Notes: a model not told the origin generated them from the letters alone. DNA of 64,000 bases from an uncultured Methanobrevibacter sp. (GCF_902801725.1 NZ_CADCJB010000001.1:1-64000), one strand, 5' to 3'; counted from the first letter of the stretch, positions 9,467 to 18,873 are shown. Translations and numbers: made by a program.

Positions 9467-9861
9467 TAAAGAATTCTCCTTTATCTGATAAGTTTTAAGT
9501 TATCAGTTATGATTTATAACTTAAAAATTCAAAGTTTTAAAGAATAACGTTGAAGTTATTCAGTATTAGTTAAAAGAAAAAAGTTATCTCTTCTAAAGTA
9601 AAACTTAAAGGAAATAAATTATTAGTTTTAACTTCTAAGGGATAGGAATTAAGTTTTAAGTTAAAACTTCTAAATTATAAAAAATAAGTTTTAAGAAATA
9701 ACTTATCATAACTAACTTTTAACAAATAAGTTATATTTTATAACTTCTAATAAGTTTTCAGTTATTAGTTAACACTTGGAAGTTATTAGAGATAAGTAAT
9801 AAGTTATAAGTTATAACTTATAACTTATAACAAAAAAAATTTAAAAAAAAATAAAGAAGGA
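9467..9861. repeat. Palindrome-rich A+T spacer upstream of parA
   Basis: 395 bp without a gene, filled with variants of AAGTTAT/ATAACTT (about a dozen in both orientations). Three dyads stand out. At 9485-9506, CTGATAA and TTATCAG arms flank 8 nt, 19 bp before the parA start codon. At 9651-9669, AAGTTTTAA and TTAAAACTT surround one base. At 9799-9828 there is a perfect 30-bp palindrome whose left half is ATAAGTTATAAGTTA. It also separates parA from trpB2 transcribed in the same direction, so part could act in termination. A centromere-like (parS) or operator role is inference. Confidence 0.65.
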
Positions 9862-11163
9862 TTATTTAGCATTGAGCATATTTCCTTCAAAATAGCTAGC
9901 ATATCCTTTTAAGTCTAACATTCCATGACCTGAGAAGTTCATAACAATAGTTTTCTCTTCTCCAGTTTGTTTACATTTAAGAGCTTCATCAATAGTAACT
10001 TTAATTGCATGAGTAGTCTCAGGAGCCGGTACTATACCCTGGTTACGAGCAAAAGTAATACCTGCATTGAAACAATCCTTTTGGTGAGCAGATCTAGGTT
10101 CAATGTAACCTTCCTTAGTTAAAAGAGAAACAATTGGAGACATTCCATGGTATCTTAATCCTCCAGCGTGAACAGAAGGAGCGACAAAGTTATGGCCTAA
10201 AGTAAACATTTTAAGCATTGGAGTAAATCCGTTGGAATCTCCGAAATCATAATCATAAGTTCCTTCAGTAAGTGTAGGACAAGCACTAGGTTCCACTGCA
10301 ATAAATTGGGTATCTGAATTTCCATCAATCTTGTCTTTAATGAATGGGAATAAAGAACCAGCCAAATTACTTCCGCCTCCTGCACATGCTATCATGATGT
10401 CAGGCTCTTCTTCGGCAATTTCCAATTGTGTTTTCAATTCCTGACCAATGACAGTCTGGTGAAGCATTACATGGTTTAAAACACTTCCTAAAGAATATTT
10501 AACCTCTTCATTTTCCAGAGCTTCTTCCATAGCTTCTGAAATAGCGACACCCAGTGAACCAGGATGGTCTGGATTGTCGGCTAAAACCTGACGTCCTACT
10601 TTGGTATTTTCACTTGGAGAAGCAAAAATATCACTGTCATAAATATGCATGATATTTTTTCTGTCTGGCTTTTGGTTGAATGAAACCTTAACCATATAGA
10701 CAGTACAGTCAATATCAAGCAAATTGCAAGCAAGGGACAAAGCAGTACCCCATTGGCCTGCACCGGTTTCAGTAGTTAATCTTTCAACACCTTCTTTTTT
10801 AGCAAAATAAGCTTGTGGAATAGCTGAATTTAGCTTATGTGAACCGGTGGGGGATGAATCTTCCCTTTTAAAGTAAATCTTTGCCGGAGTATTTAAGTAT
10901 TCTTCAAGTTTATTAGCCCTTACCAATGGAGAAGGCCTTCCCATCTCCATGTACAATTCCCTAACAGTTTTTGGTATAGTAATATAACGATCAGTAGCAA
11001 ATTCCTGTTCCAAACCAGCCTTGGTGAAAGCCAATTGCAAAGCGGCAATCTGGTCCTTGCCTTCACTATTTTTTGGTGCCGGAAGAGGAACTGGTAAATC
11101 AGCAAGCATATTATACCATTGTTTAGGCACTTCATCTGATGATAATTCTATTTTATATGTCAT
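9862..11163 (-). CDS. trpB2: Tryptophan synthase beta chain-like protein TrpB2
   Basis: 433 residues. It is a PLP enzyme of fold type II; the Schiff-base lysine is Lys110 in SPTGSHKLNSA, and the phosphate loop is ACAGGGSNLAG. The extended N-terminus (LPVPLPAP) and overall length identify the TrpB2 branch rather than canonical TrpB1. It condenses indole with serine (or an alternative indole donor) to tryptophan. No trpA or other trp gene is nearby, as is usual for trpB2. The promoter region contains TRP boxes, so repression by a TrpY-type regulator is likely. Confidence 0.9.
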   Translation of the reverse strand: MTYKIELSSDEVPKQWYNMLADLPVPLPAPKNSEGKDQIAALQLAFTKAGLEQEFATDRYITIPKTVRELYMEMGRPSPLVRANKLEEYLNTPAKIYFKREDSSPTGSHKLNSAIPQAYFAKKEGVERLTTETGAGQWGTALSLACNLLDIDCTVYMVKVSFNQKPDRKNIMHIYDSDIFASPSENTKVGRQVLADNPDHPGSLGVAISEAMEEALENEEVKYSLGSVLNHVMLHQTVIGQELKTQLEIAEEEPDIMIACAGGGSNLAGSLFPFIKDKIDGNSDTQFIAVEPSACPTLTEGTYDYDFGDSNGFTPMLKMFTLGHNFVAPSVHAGGLRYHGMSPIVSLLTKEGYIEPRSAHQKDCFNAGITFARNQGIVPAPETTHAIKVTIDEALKCKQTGEEKTIVMNFSGHGMLDLKGYASYFEGNMLNAK

Positions 11164-11182
11164 GAATATTATTATATTGTAA

Positions 11183-11218
11183 TGTACTATTTAAAACTTT
11201 GTTGTACAAAAATGTACA
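11183..11218. promoter_or_regulatory. TRP boxes (TrpY operator) at the trpB2 promoter
   Basis: Two exact TGTACA hexamers lie at 11203-11208 and 11213-11218, exactly 10 bp apart. A near-match TGTACT lies 20 bp further at 11183-11188. All are in the divergent spacer upstream of trpB2, next to a minus-strand TATA-like TTTAAATAG (about 11186-11196). TGTACA is the published TRP-box consensus bound by TrpY of Methanothermobacter thermautotrophicus, which also controls trpB2 there. The helical phasing suggests cooperative binding over the promoter. Confidence 0.75.
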
Positions 11219-11255
11219 CTTTAATTATTAATATAATAAAAAACAATTAAAAAAC

Positions 11256-12284
11256 ATGAGAATTTTAGCTATCGATGTTGGAACCGGAACACAGGACATT
11301 ATGATTTATGATACACAAAAAGAGCTGGAAAATTCAATAAAGCTAGTTTTACCATCACCGCACCTTTATATTTCCCAGCAAATAAGAGAAATTGAAAACG
11401 ACATATATTTCAAAGGAGAAATAATGGGCGGAGGTAAAATCAAAAAAAGCATCATAGAACATATGGAAAAAGGTTATAAGGTTGTTATGGAACCAACATG
11501 TGCTAAAACAATTCGTGATGATTTAAATCAAGTAAAATCCATTGGAATTGAAATAGCGGATAAAGAAAAAGATTACAAAGACTATACAAAAATAACCATG
11601 GGAGACATAAACATAACAAAACTTGCTGAATTCTTGCTGGGTTACGATTTGGAATTCGACTTTGACAAAATAGCAATTGCAGTTCAAGACCACGGATACA
11701 ATGAAAACATGGGAGACAGAGACTTCAGATTTGAAAAAATCAGAGAAAAAATATCTCAACCAATATCTCCTCTGGAATTTGGATTTACAAACGATCTTCC
11801 CCAATATTATACAAGAATGCAGGCCGTAAGAAGAATAATTGAAAATGAAGGAATTGAAGAAGTTCCTCTTCTAATGGATACTAAATTCGCTTCAATAGCC
11901 GGAATGTGCTATGATGAAGTAGCTAAAAAATTAAACAGCTTTATTGTAATAGATATAGGAAATGGACATACTACAGCAGCTTCAATAGAAGAGGGCAAAA
12001 TTCAGGGAATATTTGAACATCATACTTCAAGCCTGACTGGAGAATCTCTGGAAAGATACATTAAAAGATTGGCTTCAGGCGAGATAACAAACAAGGAAGT
12101 CTATGATGACCATGGGCATGGGGCGCATGTCTTAAATCCAATATCAGAAATTGAAAGGGTAATTGTCAGCGGCCCTAAAAGAGAATTGATTGAAAAAACA
12201 AATCTTGATTGGCATCATGCAGCTCCCGGAGGGGATGTGATGATGACAGGAACAATCGGATTAATAAAAACTATATTGGGATAG
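11256..12284 (+). CDS. DUF1786 family protein (ASKHA-type ATPase fold)
   Basis: 342 residues. The N-terminal MRILAIDVGTGTQDIMIYD is a phosphate-1 loop of the actin/hexokinase (ASKHA) superfamily. A second such loop, FIVIDIGNGHTTAASI, lies near residue 230, and an adenosine-type motif (VIVSGPKRE) near residue 305. This layout and length fit DUF1786 proteins, often mislabelled as pyruvate formate-lyase activating enzymes. The substrate is unknown. It is divergent from trpB2 across a 92-bp spacer, and a PHP-domain gene starts 5 bp after its stop, so the two are probably co-transcribed. Confidence 0.75.
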   Translation: MRILAIDVGTGTQDIMIYDTQKELENSIKLVLPSPHLYISQQIREIENDIYFKGEIMGGGKIKKSIIEHMEKGYKVVMEPTCAKTIRDDLNQVKSIGIEIADKEKDYKDYTKITMGDINITKLAEFLLGYDLEFDFDKIAIAVQDHGYNENMGDRDFRFEKIREKISQPISPLEFGFTNDLPQYYTRMQAVRRIIENEGIEEVPLLMDTKFASIAGMCYDEVAKKLNSFIVIDIGNGHTTAASIEEGKIQGIFEHHTSSLTGESLERYIKRLASGEITNKEVYDDHGHGAHVLNPISEIERVIVSGPKRELIEKTNLDWHHAAPGGDVMMTGTIGLIKTILG

Positions 12285-12289
12285 ATAAA

Positions 12290-12949
12290 ATGCTTAAGAT
12301 GGATTCCCACATTCACAGTGAATATTCACCGGACTCAAATTCTAAAATCGATGATATTTTAAATGTTGCGAAAAAGAAAAACATTGACATAATAGCAATC
12401 AGCGATCACAATACCGTAGATGGAACAAGCGAAGTTGTGCAAAAAACCAGAAACACAGATATATTAGCAATTCCATCTATAGAAATTTCTTCAACAGATG
12501 GCCATATTCTTGGATTTGGGTGTGAGGAAAATATACCTAAAGACTTAAGTCCTCAAGAAACAATAGACAAAATTCATGATTTGGGTGGCCTTGCAATAAT
12601 ACCACATCCTTACTGTTTTTACAGACATGGACTGTTGCATAAAACTGACTATAATGACTTGAAAATAGATGCAATTGAAACAAAAAATGCAAGATTTATT
12701 GTAGGATATTGCAACGGAAAAGCAAAAAAATTATCAATTAAAGAAAACATCCCGTCACTAGGTGCAAGCGATGCCCACTACTATAAATTCGTCGGTGACT
12801 GTTATAGTCTAATAGATTGTGAAAAAGATATTGACAGTGTATTGAAAGCAATCAAAAAAAATAAGACGGAAGCTCATGGAAAAGGCACTTCTAATATACT
12901 ACTTTCAAAATATCTGTTTGAAAAAAATGTTTTAAAGAAATTTGATTAA
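12290..12949 (+). CDS. PHP-domain metal-dependent phosphoesterase
   Basis: 219 residues from ATG 12290. A longer in-frame opening from 12209 lies inside the upstream gene and is rejected. Motif I DSHIHSEYSPDS, motif II SDHNTVDG, PHPYCFYRHG and SDAHYY supply the His/Asp metal ligands of a PHP hydrolase, the family of histidinol phosphatase and small-molecule or nucleic-acid phosphoesterases. Substrate unknown. It lies 5 bp after the DUF1786 gene and is convergent with alba. Confidence 0.85.
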   Translation: MLKMDSHIHSEYSPDSNSKIDDILNVAKKKNIDIIAISDHNTVDGTSEVVQKTRNTDILAIPSIEISSTDGHILGFGCEENIPKDLSPQETIDKIHDLGGLAIIPHPYCFYRHGLLHKTDYNDLKIDAIETKNARFIVGYCNGKAKKLSIKENIPSLGASDAHYYKFVGDCYSLIDCEKDIDSVLKAIKKNKTEAHGKGTSNILLSKYLFEKNVLKKFD

Positions 12950-12958
12950 AAAGAGGAA

Positions 12959-13234
12959 TTATTCGCTCTTTTCAATTAAAATTTCTATAATAGAAACATT
13001 TGTTTTTTCATTGTTGTAATTTTCGATTTCTTCTGTAGAAATACGAATATCTGCAATAACGGAATCTGGTACAAAACGATTCCTAACAATTTCAGCAGCA
13101 TCAACAGCTCGGCTAATAGCTTTACCTCTAGCTCTAAGTAAAACACTGTCAGAACCTTCATTGAATTGTGTTACTACTGCTAAAACATAATTCATTACAG
13201 GTTTACTACCTACAAAAATTGTATTATTTTCCAT
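12959..13234 (-). CDS. albA: DNA/RNA-binding protein Alba
   Basis: 91 residues, the normal Alba length. The N-terminus [21 protein letters not shown] matches the Alba motif (VGKKPVMNYV...), including the Lys that contacts nucleic acid. The central [21 protein letters not shown] helix is also characteristic. Alba is an abundant chromatin protein, so this genome uses it alongside histone (gene at 31749). GGTGAG lies directly upstream of ATG 13234. A 190-bp A-rich spacer with no gene separates it from leuA. Confidence 0.95.
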   Translation of the reverse strand: MENNTIFVGSKPVMNYVLAVVTQFNEGSDSVLLRARGKAISRAVDAAEIVRNRFVPDSVIADIRISTEEIENYNNEKTNVSIIEILIEKSE

Positions 13235-13425
13235 CTTAACTCACCAGTTTAAATTTAAGTTGATTAATGTATATAAAATTTTACATTAAAAGAGATAAAA
13301 AGAGATAAACAAAAAATAAGCATTTAGGGAAAAAAAGAGATAAAAAATAAAAAAAAGAAAATAAAATAAACAAAAATAACAGAAAAATAATTTTCGATAT
13401 ATAAAATAAAAAAATTAAAAAAATT

Positions 13426-14961
13426 TTAACTGTCAACCCTTTGGATTAATAATAATTTATTGATGGAATCCAAAACAGCCAAAATACTTGCCATCACAAT
13501 GTCCTGATTGGTTGATCTACCAGTTGACCTGTTCCCTTTAGAGTCCGAACTGATAACAAACACCTCAGCCAAAGCATCTGTACCCCCTGTAATAGCTTCA
13601 AGATTATATTCCTCTAGTTCAACATCAATAGAATCCTGAATTAAATTTCTAATAGCATTCAAGGCCGCATCTATAGGTCCTACACCAGTGTTTGCAGTTT
13701 CTTTTTCAACACCGTCAATTTCCAATTTTACAGTGGCAGTAGGAGAAACATTAGCTCCTGAAGATATACTCAATCCCTTAATAACGATAGGAGTTTCACG
13801 AGCTGAACCCAACTCAATGGTAGCAATAGCAACCAAATCATCATCAGTAACGCATTTTCCACTGTCCCCCAACGATTTAATTTCATCAAAAACCTTACAA
13901 AATTGATCATCATTTAAATCAATATGATACTCTTTTAATTTTGATTTTAAAGCATTGGCGCCAGTATGCTTTCCTAAAACAATACGTCTTGAATGACCGA
14001 CAAGTTCAGGTGACATTGGCTCATAGGTATTGGAGTTATTTAAAATTCCATGAACGTGAATACCGGATTCATGAGCAAAAGCATTTTCACCAACAATCGG
14101 CTTGTTGACAGGCATTTTAACCCCTGTAAAACGGCCTACCAAATGAGATAAACTGTATAGTCTTGTAGTATCCAAACCTAAATCAATTCCGTAAGCAACT
14201 TTAAGGGTGATGACCAGCTCCTCAAGTGAACAGTTCCCCGTCCTTTCACCCAATCCGTTAACGGTAACATGAACCTGATTGGCTCCACATTCAAGTGCAG
14301 TTAAAGAGTTTGCAGTAGCAAGACCAAAATCATTGTGGAAATGCACGCTTATTGGAGTGGAAAAATTACTTTTAATATCGGAAATTAACTCATGGGCAAC
14401 AATTGGAGTTAAAACACCGACAGTATCGGGAACATCCAAAAAGTCAGCTCCTGCATTTACAACTTCACCGAATACATCGAATAAAAAATCCCTTTCAGTT
14501 CGGGTAGCATCCTCTGCTGAAAATTCAACAGTTAAACCATGGTCTTTGGCATATTCCACAGCATCTACTGCAGTTTCAATGATTTTTTCCTTAGGCATTT
14601 TAAGCTTATAATCACGATGCAATGGGGAAGTACCTATAAAAGAATGAACATAACCCAAATCTGAATCAATTACTGCATCAATATCACTTTTAAGAGAACG
14701 TGCCAAACCAACAAGAGTAGAATCCAAACCTAAAGAAGCTATTTTTTTAGATGATTCAATTTCACCTTTAGATGAAGCCGGAAAACCAACTTCAATCTTA
14801 TCGACCCCCAAATTATTAAGTTTTCGGGCAATTTGAATTTTCTCATCAACTGTAAGCGCAACACCTGGTGTCTGTTCACCATCCCTTAAAGTCGTGTCTA
14901 ATATATAAATTTTATCGGCCAAATTCATATTTTCATTTTTTAGGGTTTCTATATTTTTCAT
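13426..14961 (-). CDS. leuA: 2-isopropylmalate synthase
   Basis: 511 residues: a TIM-barrel HMGL-like catalytic domain (IYILDTTLRDGEQTPGV near residue 20; VHFHNDFGLATAN with metal-binding His residues; HESGIHVHG) followed by the LeuA dimer/regulatory domain (SGANVSPTATVKLEIDG ... GVGPIDAALNAI). It condenses acetyl-CoA with 2-oxoisovalerate, the first step to leucine. The GTSPLHRDYKLKM segment and the regulatory domain favour LeuA over citramalate synthase (CimA) or homocitrate synthase (AksA), though CimA cannot be excluded. leuC, leuD and leuB lie 45 kb away. A GGGAAG site precedes ATG 14961. Confidence 0.8.
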   Translation of the reverse strand: MKNIETLKNENMNLADKIYILDTTLRDGEQTPGVALTVDEKIQIARKLNNLGVDKIEVGFPASSKGEIESSKKIASLGLDSTLVGLARSLKSDIDAVIDSDLGYVHSFIGTSPLHRDYKLKMPKEKIIETAVDAVEYAKDHGLTVEFSAEDATRTERDFLFDVFGEVVNAGADFLDVPDTVGVLTPIVAHELISDIKSNFSTPISVHFHNDFGLATANSLTALECGANQVHVTVNGLGERTGNCSLEELVITLKVAYGIDLGLDTTRLYSLSHLVGRFTGVKMPVNKPIVGENAFAHESGIHVHGILNNSNTYEPMSPELVGHSRRIVLGKHTGANALKSKLKEYHIDLNDDQFCKVFDEIKSLGDSGKCVTDDDLVAIATIELGSARETPIVIKGLSISSGANVSPTATVKLEIDGVEKETANTGVGPIDAALNAIRNLIQDSIDVELEEYNLEAITGGTDALAEVFVISSDSKGNRSTGRSTNQDIVMASILAVLDSINKLLLIQRVDS

Positions 14962-15048
14962 TTAATTACTTCCCTTATTGTTAAACATAGTATTGAACTG
15001 GACATTAATAAGATTAATTGAAAAAGAAAAAAATAAGAAATAAATGAA

Positions 15049-16248
15049 TTATTTCTTAACTTTTTTAACAACAACAATTGCCACAAGAATTATGATTATC
15101 AAAACGGCAATTGAGTAATACAACTGCATTGAGCCTGGAACTTCATATTTTTCAATGTTTAAAGAATATAAATATCCTCCATCATCACCAAAGAATAAAC
15201 TGTTTCCATTAATAACCGGTGAAGAGGTGATTTTTGAATTGAACAATAAAGTACCTGGATTGTATTTAAACTCTTCAAGACCAGTATACTTATTCAAGAC
15301 ATAAAAATTACCGTTGTTGCTTCCAAATGAAACCAATTTGTCTTTCAGGGCAGGTGTAGACTGAACCTTATCGCCGGTCGGATGACTCCATTTGACTGTA
15401 CCGTCACGAACGTCCAAACATGTCAGGTTACCTTCATCGGAACCTACGAATACACTGTTGTCATGCTCGTCTACGGTTGGTGAGGAGAGTATTTTATTGT
15501 TCAAATCAACTTTCCATTTTAAAGCTCCATCTGATTCATTGAGACAATATAAGCTGCCGTCAGTGGATCCGACAATAACAGTTTCATTTACATAGGTAGG
15601 TGATGATAAAATTTCATCTCCTGTTGTGAAATCCCAATTTAAATCCTTATCAGTTCCAACAGAGTAGATTTTACCGTTGGTTGAACCGATATAAATGGAA
15701 TCATTGACAACGATTGGAGAGGATTTGAGTTCACCGTCCAGCTTTTTGTTGAAGTTAACATGCCCATTTGATTTGTTCAATCCGTACAAATGACCGTCAT
15801 TGCTTCCGAAGTAAACCTCATCATCTATGAAAAATGGAGTGGATTCAACATTGCTGCAGTCATATTTCCATGATACCTCATGATTGTTAATGTTGACTGA
15901 TTTAAGTCCATCGTCACATCCTATAAACAGCCTATTTGAATTTATTATAGGAGATGAATTGGTTTTAGATTCCAAATCAAGCTTCCACTGCTCTTCGCCT
16001 GTTTCCATATCAATAGCTTTCAAAATTCCTTCACTGGAAACTACATAGATATTGTCCTTATAAATTGCAGGTGATGAATGAATAGGAGACTCCATGTTAA
16101 AAGTCCAAAGATTGGTTACAAAGCCAGAACCCCCTTGCCTATAGGCAGTATGATTAACATCTCCCGCAAATGAATTCCAATTTTCAGCGGCAATTGGAGA
16201 CAAACATAATATACCAATAATCAATACGATTAATAATTTTTTATACAC
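15049..16248 (-). CDS. Exported PQQ-like beta-propeller protein with C-terminal anchor
   Basis: 399 residues, starting at a GTG (16248) behind a strong GGAGG. A signal peptide (KKLLIVLIIGILCLSPIAA) is followed by about eight repeats of a PQQ/WD-like blade (SSPIV..DSIYIGSTDG.LYCLN). A C-terminal membrane helix (YYSIAVLIIIILVAIVVV) ends in KKVKK. It therefore sits outside the cell, anchored by its C-terminus. The repeats resemble BamB/PQQ propellers, but the Trp residues for quinone binding are not evident, so a structural or interaction role is likelier. It follows the ABC exporter genes by 11 bp and is probably in the same operon. Confidence 0.8.
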   Translation of the reverse strand: MYKKLLIVLIIGILCLSPIAAENWNSFAGDVNHTAYRQGGSGFVTNLWTFNMESPIHSSPAIYKDNIYVVSSEGILKAIDMETGEEQWKLDLESKTNSSPIINSNRLFIGCDDGLKSVNINNHEVSWKYDCSNVESTPFFIDDEVYFGSNDGHLYGLNKSNGHVNFNKKLDGELKSSPIVVNDSIYIGSTNGKIYSVGTDKDLNWDFTTGDEILSSPTYVNETVIVGSTDGSLYCLNESDGALKWKVDLNNKILSSPTVDEHDNSVFVGSDEGNLTCLDVRDGTVKWSHPTGDKVQSTPALKDKLVSFGSNNGNFYVLNKYTGLEEFKYNPGTLLFNSKITSSPVINGNSLFFGDDGGYLYSLNIEKYEVPGSMQLYYSIAVLIIIILVAIVVVKKVKK

Positions 16249-16259
16249 TTTAAAACCTC

Positions 16260-17420
16260 CTATACATCCCTATTAAATCGTTTTACACCAATTATAAAGA
16301 ATAAAATTGTAAATCCTAAAAGTACGACCAAATCCGCCCAGACATCGCCTAAGGATTGTCCCTTAAGCATTATACCTCTCATAGCATCATTGAGATATGT
16401 CAATGGGAAAATGTAGGCTATTTTTTGCAATATCCAAGGCATTGTTTCAATTGGATAAAAGACTCCGGAAACAAACATCATCGGCATTGAAAACGGAAGT
16501 GATATTTGGGCATAATCCTCTTGGGTTGAAGTCCTTGCGGAAAGCATTATACCAAATCCGACAAAACACAATGCTCCAATAACCAGGACCACAAATGTCT
16601 GCAAAAAGCCACCCTTAATACTTACACTGAACAATAATACCGCAAGGAAAATCAGAATTAAAGCTCTGACTAATTCAATTAAAAGTTTAGCAGCAATCTT
16701 ACCACCAATAACAGTTGAAACAGAAGTTGGAGTCATGAACAATCTGGCAAGTTCACCAGTTTCCCTTTCACCAGCAATGGTAGCGCCCATACCCATCATA
16801 CAACTCATCATAACAGTCATTCCTAAAATTGCAGGAACTAAAAAGTCAATATACTTAATATTTCCATAAATCTTGTTGATATGAAGACTGATATCGTCCT
16901 TGAAATTGTCTAAAGAGTGAGCGATTGACGGTGTAACACTTGCATTTTCAGTTGAAACGCTGGTTTGGGAAGCGACCATGTTTGACAATCTGTAAAATAT
17001 TCCCTGTGTTGAAGATTCAATAATTTGAGAAGCCATCTGGTCTGAAGAATCAAGATAGAGCGTTACTCCTTTTTGCGACGAGTCATCATCGTCATAGTCT
17101 GACGGCAGAATAATCGCTGCCTTTACATCACCCGATTCAACACGGCTTTTTCCTTCATCCAAATCGTCAATAACCTCTACAACATGGTAAGTTTCGGTAT
17201 TCTTTATAGTATCAAGAGTCAAATCAGTTAAATTTCCATCACTTTGAGAAACAACCACAATAGGTAAATCTGTCATTTCTCCACCCATTCCATAACCAAA
17301 AAGTAAAATCATGATTATTGGAAATGCCAAAATAGAAACTAATCTTGCAGGGTGTCTTTTAAGGGAAATCAATTCCTTTTTAATCATCCACCAAAACTTT
17401 TTAGGCTCTATCATCTTCAT
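16260..17420 (-). CDS. ABC-2 type transporter permease
   Basis: 386 residues: an N-terminal membrane segment (VSILAFPIIMILLFGYGM), a soluble extracellular domain (residues about 45-180), then five membrane segments in the C-terminal half. The ABC-2 signature regions (GERETGELARLFMTPTS; FPLTYLNDAMRGI) are present. It forms a drug- or lipid-type exporter with the ATPase encoded just upstream, whose end it overlaps by 20 nt, indicating translational coupling. Substrate unknown. Confidence 0.9.
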   Translation of the reverse strand: MKMIEPKKFWWMIKKELISLKRHPARLVSILAFPIIMILLFGYGMGGEMTDLPIVVVSQSDGNLTDLTLDTIKNTETYHVVEVIDDLDEGKSRVESGDVKAAIILPSDYDDDDSSQKGVTLYLDSSDQMASQIIESSTQGIFYRLSNMVASQTSVSTENASVTPSIAHSLDNFKDDISLHINKIYGNIKYIDFLVPAILGMTVMMSCMMGMGATIAGERETGELARLFMTPTSVSTVIGGKIAAKLLIELVRALILIFLAVLLFSVSIKGGFLQTFVVLVIGALCFVGFGIMLSARTSTQEDYAQISLPFSMPMMFVSGVFYPIETMPWILQKIAYIFPLTYLNDAMRGIMLKGQSLGDVWADLVVLLGFTILFFIIGVKRFNRDV

Positions 17421-18447
17421 TCACCTCTGATGTTGCTTTTATAAATACATCTTCAAGAGAGGGTTCTTCGGTTGAAATAGATTTTATAATTCCTCCTGCG
17501 GAATTAATATCATTGATGACATTCTGAACAGCCATATCATCAAAAATATCGATTCTCAAGTTTATACGGCCATTATGATCTATTTCAATACTTTCAACAT
17601 CGCTTGATTTTTTAATAGCATCAATAATTTCATCATTCTGATTTTTAAGAAGAAAAGACATCTTAATCAGACTAAGATTTTCAATATCTTCCTTGGTAGA
17701 AGTAGACACTTCATTCTCTTCTGAAATTTTATCCAAGGCTTCCTTCATTTCAATCTTGTTGCTTTCCAAAAGAGAATCCTTAAGACCCTGTGGAGTATCA
17801 TAAGCTACCAAATTACCAGTATTGATGATGCCCACATTGTCACATAGCATATCAACTTCATGCATGTCATGAGAACATAGGATTATTGTATGTCCGCTGT
17901 CATTCAGTTCGCGAATCAAATCCCATAATGTACGCTTGGTAGTAGGATCAAGACCAATAGTAGGTTCGTCCAAAAACAGTATTTCCGGTCTGTGAACCAA
18001 ACTGGCAACAAGTGATGCCTTCTGTTTTTGACCGCCTGAAAGTTGGCCTACTCTTTTATCCTTTGCATATTTGATATCGACAAGTTCCATCAGATCCTCA
18101 ATACGGGAATCCCGTTCATCTTGAGGAACTCCATAATAATCGGCACACAGCTGTGAATTTTCCATAACAGTCAAATCCTTATACAAGCTAACCTGCTGCG
18201 GTACCATGCCCAAAAGGTTTCTAACCTCATCAGGATTCTTCTGAACATCATATCCACCAACAATAGCCTGACCGAAAGTAGGTTGAATCAAACATGTCAA
18301 CATTTTAATTGTTGTTGTTTTGCCTGCACCGTTTGGGCCCAGCATGCCAAAAATTGAATGATTAGGTATATCCAAGTTTAAGGAATTAACCGCTGTAAAA
18401 TTATTGTATTTTTTCGTTAGATTTTTTGTTTCAATTGCATTTTTCAT
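17401..18447 (-). CDS. ABC transporter ATP-binding protein
   Basis: 348 residues. Walker A GPNGAGKTT (about residues 39-47), signature LSGGQKQ, Walker B ILFLDEPTIGLD and switch His in CSHDMHEVD are all intact. A C-terminal extension of about 120 residues is as seen in ABC-2/DrrA-type exporters. It pairs with the permease downstream (20-nt overlap) and is preceded by a PadR regulator gene (17-nt overlap). Confidence 0.93.
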   Translation of the reverse strand: MKNAIETKNLTKKYNNFTAVNSLNLDIPNHSIFGMLGPNGAGKTTTIKMLTCLIQPTFGQAIVGGYDVQKNPDEVRNLLGMVPQQVSLYKDLTVMENSQLCADYYGVPQDERDSRIEDLMELVDIKYAKDKRVGQLSGGQKQKASLVASLVHRPEILFLDEPTIGLDPTTKRTLWDLIRELNDSGHTIILCSHDMHEVDMLCDNVGIINTGNLVAYDTPQGLKDSLLESNKIEMKEALDKISEENEVSTSTKEDIENLSLIKMSFLLKNQNDEIIDAIKKSSDVESIEIDHNGRINLRIDIFDDMAVQNVINDINSAGGIIKSISTEEPSLEDVFIKATSEVNEDDRA

Positions 18448-18844
18448 GATTAAGCTCCTTTCCAGTCATATCTTCAAAAAAAGCTTGCCAAGAAGGATTT
18501 TCTAAAATTTCATTCATGTGAATTTGAATGCCATTTAAAAAGTCCTTTCCGTCATCGGTTATTGAATAAAACTTAACACTTTTATTATTTTCATTTACTT
18601 TCCAATCACCGACAATCAAACCATTTTCCTCCATTTTAGATAAAATAGGATATACTTTGCTTGAATTAACGTTAATCTCACATTTTGAATTTTCAAAACT
18701 AAAAAATTCATTTAGTCTTTTCATGATTCCATAACCATGAATCGACTCTTTAGAAATAATCCATAAGATTAAATTATGAATGATTCCATTAGAGAAGTTT
18801 TTAAAAACTTTTTTATGAGATTCACTAAATCTTTTCTCAGTCAT
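18431..18844 (-). CDS. PadR-family transcriptional regulator
   Basis: 137 residues with a PadR winged helix: ILWIISKESIHGYGIMKRLNEF, then VNSSKVYPILSKMEENGLIVGDW and a wing leading to YSITDDGK. It is first in an operon with the ABC exporter genes, which it overlaps, the typical arrangement for a self-regulating efflux regulator. A near-perfect dyad just upstream (18853-18873) is a good candidate operator. Confidence 0.88.
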   Translation of the reverse strand: MTEKRFSESHKKVFKNFSNGIIHNLILWIISKESIHGYGIMKRLNEFFSFENSKCEINVNSSKVYPILSKMEENGLIVGDWKVNENNKSVKFYSITDDGKDFLNGIQIHMNEILENPSWQAFFEDMTGKELNHEKCN

Positions 18845-18852
18845 AATTCACC

Positions 18853-18873
18853 ATATGTCAAAATTTGATATAT
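18853..18873. promoter_or_regulatory. Candidate PadR operator
   Basis: A 21-bp dyad centred at 18863 has arms pairing at all but one position (core CAAA-A-TTTG, outer ATAT/ATAT). It lies 9-29 bp upstream of the padR start codon, in the divergent spacer to the isomerase gene at 18912, so it could control both directions. Assignment is by position and symmetry only. Confidence 0.5.

Noticed and set aside
12209-12289. Longer N-terminus for the PHP-domain gene
   Set aside because: The extra codons lie inside the DUF1786 gene, and the PHP motif starts right after ATG 12290.
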